This document shows, in pieces, positions 31,201-39,015 of a DNA stretch of 41,922 nucleotides. Origin of the DNA: SH-MAG3 sp035461245 (GTDB lineage: Bacteria; Gemmatimonadota; Gemmatimonadetes; Longimicrobiales; RSA9); NCBI GenBank assembly GCA_035461245.1, contig DATHVP010000020.1:1-41922 (forward strand). Reading direction: 5' to 3'. The notes beneath the pieces are model-generated. The model did no database searches and had not been told where the DNA came from. It saw only the letters and a list, made by a program, of their open reading frames with translations. How positions within the stretch are numbered: position 1 is the first letter of the stretch; each line of letters begins with the position of its first letter. Made by a program: the position numbers and the translations under genes.

Positions 31201-33347
31201 TCAAGAAGAAGAACTACCTGTCCATGGTGGGCGGCGACGGCGCGTGCATGGGCTGCGGCGAGAAGACGACGACGCACCTGGTCACCGCCACCATCGAGGC
31301 GCTGATGCAGCCGCGGGTGGCGGCGTTCCTCGAGCGCCTCGACGGCCTCACCGGGACGCTGGATGCGCAGGCGCGCAGGCTGCTCAGCGCCGACATCGAC
31401 GTGGCCGCGCTGGATGCGGCGGCCATGCCGGACATCAGGCTGACGGACGCCCAGCGCAACGAGCTGGAACTGCTGACGAAGAGCATCCGCGCCCTGAAGG
31501 ACCTGAAGTGGCGCTACACGGAGGGTCCCAGCGGACGCGGCCGGGCGTCGGTCGGTATCACCAACTCCACGGGCTGCTCCTCCGTGTGGGCCAGCACGTA
31601 TCCGTACAACCCGTACCCGTTCCCGTGGGTGAACCACCTGTTCCAGGACGCGCCGTCGGTGGCCATCGGCATCTTCGAGGGTCACATGCGCAAGATGGCG
31701 GACAACTTCGTGTCAGTGCGGAGGGCCGAGCTCATCGCGGCCGGTGAGTACGACGCGGAGCGGGACGAGAAGTTCTTCGGCGCCTTCGACTGGCGCCAGT
31801 TCAGCGACGACGAGTTCCACCTCTGCCCGCCGGTCATGGCCGTGGGCGGCGACGGCGCCATGCTGGACATCGGGTTCCAGAACCTGTCCCGGCTGCTGGC
31901 CTCCGGGAAGCCCATCCGGGTCCTGGTCCTGGACACGCAGGTCTACTCGAATACGGGCGGCCAGGCGTGCACCAGCGGCTTCACCGGCCAGGTCGCGGAC
32001 ATGTCGGCGTTCGGCCCGGCCCAGCGCGGCAAGGAGGAAGTGCGCAAGGAACTGGCGCTCATCGCCATGGCGCACCGGGGCGCGTTCGTGCACCAGACGT
32101 CGCAGGCGTCGGCCTCACACCTCATCGCCGGCGTGATCAGGGGGCTGCGCAGCCGTCGGCCCGCCGTCTTCAGCATCTACACGCCGTGCCCGGTGGAGCA
32201 CGGGCTGCCCGACGACTGGGCGCCCCACGCCTCGCGGCTGGCGCTGGAGAGCCGCGCGTTCCCGTACCTGACGTACGACCCCGACGCCGGCGCCAGCTTC
32301 GCCGACTGCCTGTCACTGGATGGCAACCCGGCACTGGACGAGACGTGGCCGACGTACACGCTGGACTACGAGGAAGATGGTGAGGCACGCAGCATGGAGC
32401 TGCCGCTGACCATCGCCGACTGGGCGGCCACGGAGGCGCGCTTCAAGAAGCACTTCAAGGACGTGCCGGCGGAAAAGTGGAACGAGGACATGGTCCCGTT
32501 CGGCGAGTATGTCGCGCTGTCGAAGGAAGACCGCGAGGACAAGGTGCCGTTCATCTTTGCCGTGCGCAGGAACGAGAAGTCGCTGCGGCGCATGAGCGTG
32601 TCCGAGGAGATCGTCCGGCTCGCGGAAGACCGGCTCCTGTTCTGGAACCAGCTCCGCGAACTGGCGGGGTTGAAGGTGCCCGACAGCGTGCGGGACGGCA
32701 TCGCCGACACGCTGGAGGCCGAGTATGAGGCCCGCCTGACGACGCTGGCACAGGAGTACGAGCAGAAGATGGCCGAGCTGAAGGCCGCCTTCCCGCGCGT
32801 CGTTGCCCGGCGCATGGCCGAGGGGCTCCTCGCCCGGGGCGGAACGCGCACGGTCGGCGAGCTGCTGGCCCAGGCCAGCGCCATGACGGACCTGGAGCCC
32901 ATCGGACCAGACGTGCTGGTGCCGGGCCTGGCACCGGCGGAGCCGTTCGAGCCTTCCGGTTCGTCCAGCCCCGCCGTCACCGCAGGCAATGGCGGCCCGG
33001 TGAACGGTGCGGCACCGGCCGTGGCAGGTGTTGAGCCGGCAGCGGCCCCTGCACCGGCGGCAGTCGCCGAACCGGCAGCGGACGCTGACGACGACCTGGC
33101 CATGGAGGCCTGGATCGAGACGGAGCGCTGCACGACCTGCAACGAGTGCACGAACCTGAACCCGAAGATGTTCGCCTACAACGACAGCAAGCAGGCGTTC
33201 ATCAGGGACATACGGGCGGGCACGTTCGCCCAGCTCGTACAGGCGGCGGAGAAGTGCCCGGCGGGCCTGATCCATCCGGGCACACCGGTGAATCCGAAGG
33301 AGAAGGACCTGGCGAAGTGGGTCGAGCGCGCGAAGCCGTTCAACTGA
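28239..33347 (+). CDS. nifJ: Oversized pyruvate:ferredoxin oxidoreductase (NifJ-type) with C-terminal ferredoxin
   Basis: A 1702-residue protein; ordinary NifJ has about 1170-1200. Order: alpha domain (AYPITPSTQMGEGW; TNFSSGQGIVYMHESLYP; NVAARAITKHSLNVHAGHDD), domain II, gamma domain (SVGGWGAITMGKN near 505), ferredoxin-type domain with CTGCSQCWTQCP near 787 and CKGCNICVDVCP near 925, and TPP domain (GACMGCGEKTTTHLV near 1001; GDGAMLDIGFQNL near 1200; DTQVYSNTGGQA). Relative to NifJ, extra stretches lie between the two ferredoxin motifs (about 137 residues apart) and after GCGEK (about 110 residues). After an Ala/Pro linker (about 1570-1615), a C-terminal single-cluster ferredoxin (CTTCNECTNLNP, EKCPAGLIHPG) follows. 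It would convert pyruvate and CoA to acetyl-CoA, CO2 and reduced ferredoxin. It starts two bases after rnfB. Confidence 0.93.
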   Translation: MFRKSTQQQQPVPAPKYPGVLDAADGSTVVVEVETAASDAAGAYPITPSTQMGEGWALAVAAGKPNVFGRRLIFFEPEGEHAAAAVTAGMSMTGLRATNFSSGQGIVYMHESLYPAVGKRLTYVLNVAARAITKHSLNVHAGHDDYHAVDDTGFFQVFAKDVQETADLTLIAHRIAELSLTPGISAQDGFLTSHVIETVRLPEPELIREYLGDPADIIDSPTPAQRLVFGEKRRRIPEMFDYDFPAMLGTVQNQESYAQGVAAQRPFYFDHLPELTDRAMREYAALTGRRYARAAGYRMEDAEYVLAGQGSVVSNMEAVADYLRRERGLRVGVMNLTMFRPFPADLVAGLLGGRKAVAVLERTDQPLAADAPLLREIRVAMSRAVENGRARNGEPPHAGVPALRADQVPEFYSGGFGFGSRDLQPGDIIAAVDNMLPGGRGRRQFYLGIDFIRKNTRLPKLQIWQEKLLDAYPRIGESSLESAGNINLLPAGSVSLRIHSVGGWGAITMGKNVALTAFELAGLHVKANPKYGSEKKGQPTTFYATLSPELNRLNGELRFVNVVLSPDANVFRHSSPIAGLEDGGVFVLQSDQTPAEAWAAIPAWARQHIRERNIRVFILDGFRIAADEASDAELRYRMQGAAFMGAFFRVSPLASQQKLSEEQVFSGIRGQLQKKFGKLGEQVVEDNFRVIRRGFDEVLELDTSVEPADAALTGTNVPHIPSHLDVDTADGVGNPSRFFEQVCALGAMGQDPIADPFAAVSAMPAMSASVRDMTGIRFEVPDFIPDRCTGCSQCWTQCPDSAIPGLVNSVEDLLDSALRAATTRGGSVDRLRAVAKPLAKEIRRVVDGVDFSDFGEAVTAGYGNLMTRLDLDPEKHATLDAEFARVQPILARFPVAKTAPFYDLPESKQKGGGGLLSVIVNPEACKGCNICVDVCPEEALVTIRQTDEVVEQLRDNWDFWKTLPDTDDRFINISNLDEGIGVLPSLLLKKKNYLSMVGGDGACMGCGEKTTTHLVTATIEALMQPRVAAFLERLDGLTGTLDAQARRLLSADIDVAALDAAAMPDIRLTDAQRNELELLTKSIRALKDLKWRYTEGPSGRGRASVGITNSTGCSSVWASTYPYNPYPFPWVNHLFQDAPSVAIGIFEGHMRKMADNFVSVRRAELIAAGEYDAERDEKFFGAFDWRQFSDDEFHLCPPVMAVGGDGAMLDIGFQNLSRLLASGKPIRVLVLDTQVYSNTGGQACTSGFTGQVADMSAFGPAQRGKEEVRKELALIAMAHRGAFVHQTSQASASHLIAGVIRGLRSRRPAVFSIYTPCPVEHGLPDDWAPHASRLALESRAFPYLTYDPDAGASFADCLSLDGNPALDETWPTYTLDYEEDGEARSMELPLTIADWAATEARFKKHFKDVPAEKWNEDMVPFGEYVALSKEDREDKVPFIFAVRRNEKSLRRMSVSEEIVRLAEDRLLFWNQLRELAGLKVPDSVRDGIADTLEAEYEARLTTLAQEYEQKMAELKAAFPRVVARRMAEGLLARGGTRTVGELLAQASAMTDLEPIGPDVLVPGLAPAEPFEPSGSSSPAVTAGNGGPVNGAAPAVAGVEPAAAPAPAAVAEPAADADDDLAMEAWIETERCTTCNECTNLNPKMFAYNDSKQAFIRDIRAGTFAQLVQAAEKCPAGLIHPGTPVNPKEKDLAKWVERAKPFN

Positions 33348-33360
33348 AGTGGTGAGTGTG

Positions 33361-34686
33361 ATGAAGGGCAACGGTTTCAGGCACGGCGTTCATCCGCCGG
33401 AACGGAAGGAGCTGACGTCAAGCCTTCCCATCCGGAGGATGCCGTTCCCGGAGGAGGTGGTGCTGCCGCTGCGGCAGCACGCGGGCAAGCCGGCGCGGCC
33501 CCTGGTCGCACGGGGCGACCGCGTGGAGCGCGGCGACATGATCGCCGCCGCTGACGGGTACATCTCCGTACCCATGCACGCCAGTGCGGCGGGCGTAGTG
33601 ACGGCCATTGACTGGTGTCCCCACCCCGACGGCAGCATGGTGGAGGCCGTCCACATCCGCGTGGACCCGCACTCGGTGCAGGTGCCGCGGCCGCGCATGG
33701 TGCCCCGCTGGGAGACGCTGCAGGGGGACCAGGTCGCGGCGGCGGTGCAGAACGCCGGCGTCGTGGGCATGGGCGGCGCGGCGTTCCCGGCGCACGTCAA
33801 GATGGTGCCGCCGAAGGATGCGAAGGTAGAGGTCCTCATCCTGAACGGTGCGGAGTGTGAGCCGTACCTGACGACGGACCACCGGGTCATGGTGGAACAC
33901 CCGGAGCGGGTCCACTACGGCGCGCGCATCATGATGGCGGCGCTGGGCGTGGACCGGGCGGTCATCGGTGTCGAGGCGAACAAGCCGGACGCCGTCGAGC
34001 GGCTCCGCGCCACCATCCCGCCGGACCTGGACATCACGGTGGAAGCGCTGCGGGTGAAATATCCGCAGGGCGCGGAGAAGATGCTCATCCGGGCCATCAC
34101 CGGGCGTGAGGTGCCCTCGGGCAAGCTGCCCATCAGTGTGGGCGCCGTGGTGCAGAACGTGGGCACGGTGGCCACCATCGCGGAGGTCTTCGAGACGGGG
34201 CTGCCGCTCATCGAGCGCGTCGTGACGGTGACGGGCAGGGGCATCGCCCGACCCTCGAACCTGCTGATTCCGGTGGGCACTCGGCTCCGCGACGTCATCG
34301 AGTACTGCGGCGGCGTCACCGATGACGCGGCGGAGATCATCTTCGGCGGGCCCATGATGGGGCTGGTCCAGGCGGACCTGGACACGCCGGTGACCAAGGG
34401 CGTCACCGGGATCGTTGTGCTGACGCGAGCGGAGATCGCGCCCCGTCGCACCCTGCCGTGCATCAAGTGCGGCCGTTGCGTGGATGCGTGCCCGGTCTTC
34501 CTGGTGCCCCAGCAGCTCGGTGCGCTGGCGCAGCTCGGCCGCTTTGAGGAGATGGAGGACTGGAACCTGGCCGACTGCATGCTGTGCGGCTCGTGCAGCT
34601 ACGTCTGTCCCTCGCACATACCGCTGTCACAGATGTTCGCGTTGAGCAAGGCCGGACTGCGCCGGCAGAAGGCACGGTCCGCATGA
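33361..34686 (+). CDS. rnfC: Rnf complex subunit C
   Basis: A peripheral subunit of about 441 residues that binds NAD(H), FMN and two [4Fe-4S] clusters and is where NAD+ is reduced. Seen: HGVHPPERKELTSSLPIRRM at the N-terminus, VGMGGAAFPAHVKM (glycine-rich NADH/FMN site), ILNGAECEPYLTTDHR, KYPQGAEKMLIRAITGREVP, VQNVGTVATIAEV, and two cluster motifs CIKCGRCVDACP and CMLCGSCSYVCP near the end. The long repetitive C-terminal tail of proteobacterial RnfC is absent, as in clostridial types. Several start codons cluster (GTG 33349, 33352, 33358; ATG 33361); ATG is preferred. Its end overlaps rnfD by ATGA. Confidence 0.95.
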   Translation: MKGNGFRHGVHPPERKELTSSLPIRRMPFPEEVVLPLRQHAGKPARPLVARGDRVERGDMIAAADGYISVPMHASAAGVVTAIDWCPHPDGSMVEAVHIRVDPHSVQVPRPRMVPRWETLQGDQVAAAVQNAGVVGMGGAAFPAHVKMVPPKDAKVEVLILNGAECEPYLTTDHRVMVEHPERVHYGARIMMAALGVDRAVIGVEANKPDAVERLRATIPPDLDITVEALRVKYPQGAEKMLIRAITGREVPSGKLPISVGAVVQNVGTVATIAEVFETGLPLIERVVTVTGRGIARPSNLLIPVGTRLRDVIEYCGGVTDDAAEIIFGGPMMGLVQADLDTPVTKGVTGIVVLTRAEIAPRRTLPCIKCGRCVDACPVFLVPQQLGALAQLGRFEEMEDWNLADCMLCGSCSYVCPSHIPLSQMFALSKAGLRRQKARSA

Positions 34687-35684
34687 ACGTGCAGCCTCGC
34701 TTCGAGCTGGCCGCCTCGCCGCACGTCCACACGCCGGACTCCACCGAGCGCATCATGTGGACGGTGGTGGCGACGCTGCTGCCCATCGTCACCGCGTCGT
34801 TCTGGTTCTTCGGCGTCGGCGCACTGCTGGTGGTCACGGCCGCCGTGGCCGGTACGCTTCTCACGGAGCGGCTGACCGGCCCGCGCAGCACGCTGCGGGA
34901 CGGGTCCGCACTCATCACCGGCCTGCTACTGGGACTCATCCTGCCGCCGGGGTTCCCGCTCTGGATGGCGTTCGCCGGTGGCGTCGTTGCCATCGGCTTC
35001 GGCAAGGTCATCTTCGGTGGGCTGGGGCAGAACGTCTTCAACCCGGCGCTGGTGGGGCGGGCGTTCCTGCAGGCGGCATTCCCGGCGGCCATCACGACCT
35101 GGCCCGCATTGGGCGGGTCCCGGCTGGAGCTGCCCGGCGACAATTTCGCGCTGCCGCTCATGAGCCCGCAGGTGGATGCCATCACCGAGGCGACGCCACT
35201 GGGCCTGATGAAGTTCGAGCACACCGCCACGGACCTGGGCTCGCTGCTGCTGGGCAACACCGGCGGCTCCATAGGTGAGACCTCGGCGCTGCTGATCCTG
35301 CTGTGCGGCGCGTACCTGGCGTGGAAGCGCTACCTCGACTGGCGTATCCCCGTGAGCATCTTCGCCACGGTGGCGGCCCTGTCCGGCCTGCTCTGGGTCA
35401 TCAACCCCGAGCGCTATGCGGACCCGTTGTTCATGCTGTTCTCCGGCGGCCTCGTCTTCGGTGCCGTCTACATGGCCACGGACATGGTGACTTCGCCGGT
35501 GACTCGCATGGGTGCGTGGATCTTCGGCGCCGGCATCGGGGCGCTGGTGGTGCTCATCCGGACGTGGGGCGGGCTGCCGGAAGGCGTGATGTACGCCATC
35601 CTGCTCATGAACGCCATGGTCCCGTTCATCAACCGGGCGACGCGGCCGAGAGTGTTCGGCACCGCACGCAGGAGGACGGCATGA
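34683..35684 (+). CDS. rnfD: Rnf complex subunit D (membrane flavoprotein)
   Basis: A 333-residue integral membrane protein of the RnfD/NqrB family with about eight to ten hydrophobic helices. The family stretch STLRDGSALITGLLLGLILPP is seen near 69-89, then GGLGQNVFNPALVGRAF. The covalent FMN site is D-A-I-T-E-A-T with Thr171 (canonical DxxSGAT; here Glu replaces Gly), followed by PLGLMKF. The FMN would be attached by the ApbE encoded downstream. The ATG at 34683 overlaps the rnfC stop. The next gene overlaps by ATGA. It is part of the ion-translocating core with RnfA, RnfE and RnfG. Confidence 0.94.
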   Translation: MNVQPRFELAASPHVHTPDSTERIMWTVVATLLPIVTASFWFFGVGALLVVTAAVAGTLLTERLTGPRSTLRDGSALITGLLLGLILPPGFPLWMAFAGGVVAIGFGKVIFGGLGQNVFNPALVGRAFLQAAFPAAITTWPALGGSRLELPGDNFALPLMSPQVDAITEATPLGLMKFEHTATDLGSLLLGNTGGSIGETSALLILLCGAYLAWKRYLDWRIPVSIFATVAALSGLLWVINPERYADPLFMLFSGGLVFGAVYMATDMVTSPVTRMGAWIFGAGIGALVVLIRTWGGLPEGVMYAILLMNAMVPFINRATRPRVFGTARRRTA

Positions 35685-36376
35685 GCACGACACTGCAGCC
35701 GCAGCCAGACGTGCAGGCGGGCGCCGGTGGCGCGGATGGCGCCCCTCCGTCGCCGCAGCAGGTCCCTGCCTGGCGCCTGGTCATGACCCTGGCCGTGGCC
35801 GGCTCCCTCGCCGGTCTGCTCATCGTGAGCGTGCACCAGTGGACCGAGCCACGCATCATGGCGCATCGCGCCGCTGCCATCGCCGCCGCCGTGGACGAGG
35901 TGCTGCAGGCGCCGGAGCGGACGGAGACGCTGTTCGTGTGGGAGGGCGGCCTCACCGCCGCTCCGCCCGCAGGCGCGGATACGGCACGGCTGGAAAAGGT
36001 CTGGGCGGGCTATGACGCGGCGGGCGAACGCATCGGCTACGCGGTCGTCGGCGGGGAGGCGGGCTTCCAGGACGTCATCCGCCTGATGTTCGGCTACGAC
36101 CCGGCCACTCAGCGGGTCATGGGCATGCGCATCCTCGAGAGCAAGGAGACGCCCGGGCTGGGCGACAAGATCTTCAAGGACGAGGACTTCGTGAATGCGT
36201 TCCGCACGGCGCAGGCGCCGATGATCCCGACGAAGCCGGGCACGGGCACCGGTGACCCGCGGGAGGTGGACACCATCACGGGCGCCACAATCTCGGCCCG
36301 CACGGTCATTACCATCATCAACAACCGCATCGAGTGGCTGCAGCCGCTGCTCGATGGCGCGGGAGGTGGCTCATGA
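35681..36376 (+). CDS. rnfG: Rnf complex subunit G (covalent flavoprotein)
   Basis: A 231-residue protein with a short cytoplasmic N-terminus, one membrane helix (LVMTLAVAGSLAGLLIVSVH) and a large extracytoplasmic FMN-binding domain. Family signatures: GYAVVGGEAGFQDVIRLMFG, MRILESKETPGLGDKI and the FMN attachment motif DTITGATISARTV, in which the Thr of TGAT receives FMN through a phosphoester bond. It overlaps rnfD and rnfE by ATGA at each end. The N-terminus is extended by an Ala/Gln/Pro-rich segment (about 1-35) not typical of the family. Confidence 0.94.
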   Translation: MSTTLQPQPDVQAGAGGADGAPPSPQQVPAWRLVMTLAVAGSLAGLLIVSVHQWTEPRIMAHRAAAIAAAVDEVLQAPERTETLFVWEGGLTAAPPAGADTARLEKVWAGYDAAGERIGYAVVGGEAGFQDVIRLMFGYDPATQRVMGMRILESKETPGLGDKIFKDEDFVNAFRTAQAPMIPTKPGTGTGDPREVDTITGATISARTVITIINNRIEWLQPLLDGAGGGS

Positions 36377-37047
36377 GGGCGACGACTGCGCAGCAGGACC
36401 TGCTGCGCGGGATCTGGCGCGAGAACCCCGTGCTGGTGCAGCTGCTGGGCCTGTGCCCGGCACTGGCCGTGACGAACACCGTGGCGAACGGTATTGCCAT
36501 GGGGCTGGCCAGCTTCTTCGTGCTGGTCTGCTCCAGCATCCTCGTCTCGCTGCTGCGCCACCATATCCCGGCCGAGGTCCGGATCACGGCGTACATCCTC
36601 ATCATCGCCACGTTCGTGACACTGGTGGACATGCTGCTGGCGGCCATCGTGCCCGATATCCACACCGCCCTCGGCGCGTTCATCGCGCTCATCGTGGTGA
36701 ACTGCATGATCCTGGGGCGGCAGGAGTCGTTTGCGGCGAAGCGGCCGGTGCACCGGGCGGCGCTGGATGCCATTGGCACGGGGACCGGCTTCATGATCGC
36801 CATGATCCTGCTCAGCGGCGTCCGCGAGGTCCTGGGCAACGGTACGTTCCTGGGGTTCCCGCTGTTCGGCCCGAACTTCGAGCCATGGATCGTGATGATC
36901 CTGCCGCCCGGCGGCTTCTTCACGCTGGGCGTGCTGATGCTGACGCTGGCGTGGTGGACGCAGCGCGGCGTGCGCCGGCCGCAGCCCCGGCAGTGGCCGC
37001 ACCAGGTGGTGTCACGTGACGCGGCAACGGCCGCGGGAGGCGACTGA
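36373..37047 (+). CDS. rnfE: Rnf complex subunit E
   Basis: A 224-residue six-helix membrane protein. The first motif WRENPVLVQLLGLCPALAVT and the later VVNCMILGRQESFA contain the two family cysteines that with RnfA hold a membrane-embedded Fe-S centre. LPPGGFFTLGVLML is typical near the C-terminus. The ATG at 36373 overlaps the rnfG stop; the stop shares its last base with the rnfA start (37047). The order G-E-A matches operons of the Rnf/Nqr family. Confidence 0.95.
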   Translation: MRATTAQQDLLRGIWRENPVLVQLLGLCPALAVTNTVANGIAMGLASFFVLVCSSILVSLLRHHIPAEVRITAYILIIATFVTLVDMLLAAIVPDIHTALGAFIALIVVNCMILGRQESFAAKRPVHRAALDAIGTGTGFMIAMILLSGVREVLGNGTFLGFPLFGPNFEPWIVMILPPGGFFTLGVLMLTLAWWTQRGVRRPQPRQWPHQVVSRDAATAAGGD

Positions 37048-37622
37048 TGGGCGACCTCTTCTGGATCCTCATCTCCGCGATGGTGGTCAACAACTTCACC
37101 CTCGCCCTGTTCCTCGGGCTGTGCCCGTTCATGGGCGTGTCCCAGCGAGTGGCAACGGCGCTGCGCATGGGCGGCGCCAACATCTTCGTGCTGGTGCTGA
37201 CGTCACTGGCCGCGTGGTTCCTGAACCGGTTCATCCTGCCAGGCGCGCCGTACCTGCGACTGATCTCGTTCATTGTGGTTGTCGCGTCGCTGGTGCAGAT
37301 CGTCGAGATGACGGTGAAGAAGCTGAGCCCGAAGCTGTTCCGGGAGCTGGGCATCTTCCTGCCGCTGATGACGACGAACTGCGCCATTCTCGGGCTGGCC
37401 ATCTTCCAGACGAACCGGGGCTATGGCCTGGTGCAGGGGCTGTTCTTCGCCGTGGGCGCCGGGCTCGGCCTGACGCTGGCGCTGGTACTCATGGCGTCCA
37501 TCCGCGAGCAGACGGAACTGTCGGCGGTGCCGGCCCTGGCCCGGGGCATGGGCCTGGTCCTCATCCTCGCCGGCACGCTGTCCCTCGCGTTCATGGGCTT
37601 CGCCGGCCTGTTCAGCTCGTGA
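37047..37622 (+). CDS. rnfA: Rnf complex subunit A
   Basis: A 191-residue six-helix membrane protein, paralogous to RnfE with inverted topology. Signatures: SAMVVNNFTLALFLGLCPFMGVS with its conserved Cys, and LPLMTTNCAILGLAIFQTN with the second Cys. Together with RnfE it forms the Fe-S-containing core of the ion channel. The start overlaps the rnfE stop by one base. A tiny cysteine-rich membrane protein follows after four bases. Confidence 0.96.
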   Translation: MGDLFWILISAMVVNNFTLALFLGLCPFMGVSQRVATALRMGGANIFVLVLTSLAAWFLNRFILPGAPYLRLISFIVVVASLVQIVEMTVKKLSPKLFRELGIFLPLMTTNCAILGLAIFQTNRGYGLVQGLFFAVGAGLGLTLALVLMASIREQTELSAVPALARGMGLVLILAGTLSLAFMGFAGLFSS

Positions 37623-37626
37623 GGCA

Positions 37627-37773
37627 ATGATGATCACCGCACTCTCGATCCTCGGATTCGGCCTGCTGTTCGCGCTTTTCGGCGTGATGCGGCGGGGACG
37701 TCCGGGATGCAGCGGCAACTGCGGCGCGTGCTCCAATGGCTGCGCCACCAACACAGGGCAGGACGAGCAATGA
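37627..37773 (+). CDS. Small cysteine-rich single-span membrane protein, NqrM-like
   Basis: A 48-residue protein. One hydrophobic helix (ITALSILGFGLLFALFGVM) is followed by a basic stretch and a cluster of four cysteines, CSGNCGACSNGC (Cys28, 32, 35, 39), and an acidic tail. This layout, a short membrane helix then a Cys cluster, matches NqrM, the small protein needed for maturation (probably Fe delivery) of the Na+-NQR complex, which is homologous to Rnf; FeoB-associated Cys-rich proteins look similar. It lies four bases after rnfA and overlaps apbE by ATGA, exactly where an Rnf maturation factor would be expected. Homology is not proven at this length; the function is inferred from layout and position. 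Confidence 0.75.
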   Translation: MMITALSILGFGLLFALFGVMRRGRPGCSGNCGACSNGCATNTGQDEQ

Positions 37774-38759
37774 GCGGACATGGGCAGGATCGCGGTCCCT
37801 CCCGCAGGGATTTCCTGGTGCTGGGCGCCGGCATCTTCACCGTCTCCACTATCGGGCTGACGCGCGGCCGACAGCAGGTGGTACGGCGCACGGTGCCGGT
37901 CATGGGCACCCTCGCCGAGATCGCCGTAGTGAGCCGTGACGAGCGCGCTGCACACGCCGCCATCAGTGCCGCCACCGAGGAGCTGCACCTGGTGCACCGC
38001 CTCATGAGCCGGTTCGACCCGGCGTCGGACATCGGCCGCTGCAACGCCGGCGCCTGGCTGCAGCCGGTGGCGGTGAGCGCCGCGACGGCGACGGTGGTCG
38101 GCGAGGCACTGTACTGGGCCAGCGTGCCCGGCAGCCGCTTCGACCCCGGCCTGGGACGGGCGACTGCGCTGTGGGATATCCCGCACCGGACTGCGCCACC
38201 GGCGGCGGCCGAGATCGGGCGACTGGCCCGGCGGGAGCACCATCGCGGCGTACGCATCGCCAGCCGTGGTGACGGCGCCACCATCATGTTCGCCGACGCC
38301 GACGTCGCCCTCGACCTGGGCGGCATTGCCAAGGGCTACGGCGTGGACCGCGCCGTGGCGGCGCTGCGGGAGTGGGGCGTCATGAACGCGCTGGTCAACG
38401 TCGGCGGCGACCTGTACGCCATGGGCACGTCCGAGGGGGGTGACCCATGGCGCGTCGGGATCCGCTCCCCCGACCAACCGGGGCGACTCAGCGGTACCCT
38501 TGCCCTGGAGGACCGGGCCGTGGCGACGTCGGGCGACTATGAGCAGTTCTTCGAGCACGACGGCCGGAGGTACCATCACCTTCTCGATCCGGCCACGGCA
38601 GCGCCGGGCGCGACCGCCAGTCATTCCGTCACAGTGGCAGCGGCGAGCTGCATGGCCGCCGACGCCGCGGCCACAGCCATTTTCGGACTGCCGCCAGGGG
38701 CGGCAGCGCAGGTGCTGGCACGGGCGGGGCGGGGCGTCGAGCTGGTCGGCACGGCCTGA
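37770..38759 (+). CDS. apbE: FAD:protein FMN transferase (flavinyltransferase)
   Basis: A 329-residue enzyme that attaches FMN to a Thr of RnfD and RnfG. It begins with a twin-arginine/lipoprotein-like export signal (SRRDFLVLGAGIFTVS), consistent with action outside the cytoplasmic membrane. Family motifs are present: VPVMGTLAEI, MSRFDPASDIGRCN, ALDLGGIAKGYGVDRAV, VNVGGDLYAMG, VATSGDYEQFF, YHHLLDP and MAADAAATAIF. Position directly after the rnf genes and the presence of two target motifs in RnfD and RnfG support the substrate assignment. The start overlaps the small Cys-rich gene by ATGA. Confidence 0.95.
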   Translation: MSGHGQDRGPSRRDFLVLGAGIFTVSTIGLTRGRQQVVRRTVPVMGTLAEIAVVSRDERAAHAAISAATEELHLVHRLMSRFDPASDIGRCNAGAWLQPVAVSAATATVVGEALYWASVPGSRFDPGLGRATALWDIPHRTAPPAAAEIGRLARREHHRGVRIASRGDGATIMFADADVALDLGGIAKGYGVDRAVAALREWGVMNALVNVGGDLYAMGTSEGGDPWRVGIRSPDQPGRLSGTLALEDRAVATSGDYEQFFEHDGRRYHHLLDPATAAPGATASHSVTVAAASCMAADAAATAIFGLPPGAAAQVLARAGRGVELVGTA

Positions 38760-38768
38760 GAACGCCTC

Positions 38769-38996
38769 ATGGAGAAGCACCTGGCGTACTGCTCGGCGCT
38801 GGACCGTGAGGTTCACGTGTACCTCCGGCCCATCCATTACGACGAGACGGATCCGGGCAACGTCGTCACACCGACGGTGATCTGCCTCGAGCACGCGGAG
38901 GACTGCCTCGGCATTCACTGCCCCCTCTTCGAGGGACCGGTGGACAGCTGGGTGCAGCGGTTCGAGTGGTTCTTCAATCGTGGTCAGCCGGGCTGA
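38769..38996 (+). CDS. Small cysteine-motif protein of unknown function (paralogue of the next gene)
   Basis: A 75-residue soluble protein. It has AYCSALD (Cys8), VICL (Cys39), and CLGIHCPLF (Cys46, Cys51). The spacing matches the N-terminal half of the next protein (Cys8, Cys38, Cys45, Cys50), and the shared frame AYCSA-D-x-x-V ... V-C-L ... C-x-G-x-x-CP-x-F-x-x-P shows they are related. Here one Cys of the first pair is Leu11. It could hold a zinc or a redox-active disulfide. It starts nine bases after the apbE stop without a strong ribosome site. No known family is recognised. Confidence 0.7.
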   Translation: MEKHLAYCSALDREVHVYLRPIHYDETDPGNVVTPTVICLEHAEDCLGIHCPLFEGPVDSWVQRFEWFFNRGQPG

Positions 38997-39015
38997 CGAA
39001 CAACAGGAGGCACAC

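Noticed and set aside
29004..31685. Minus-strand reading frame of 893 codons inside the PFOR gene
   Set aside because: The plus strand encodes clear PFOR motifs throughout; the antisense product is His/Arg/Gln-rich and has no recognisable fold.
28239..33347. Gene fusion artefact or sequencing frameshift behind the large PFOR
   Set aside because: The frame is continuous for 1702 codons with all PFOR domains in order, and the extra parts have normal composition and a complete ferredoxin motif.
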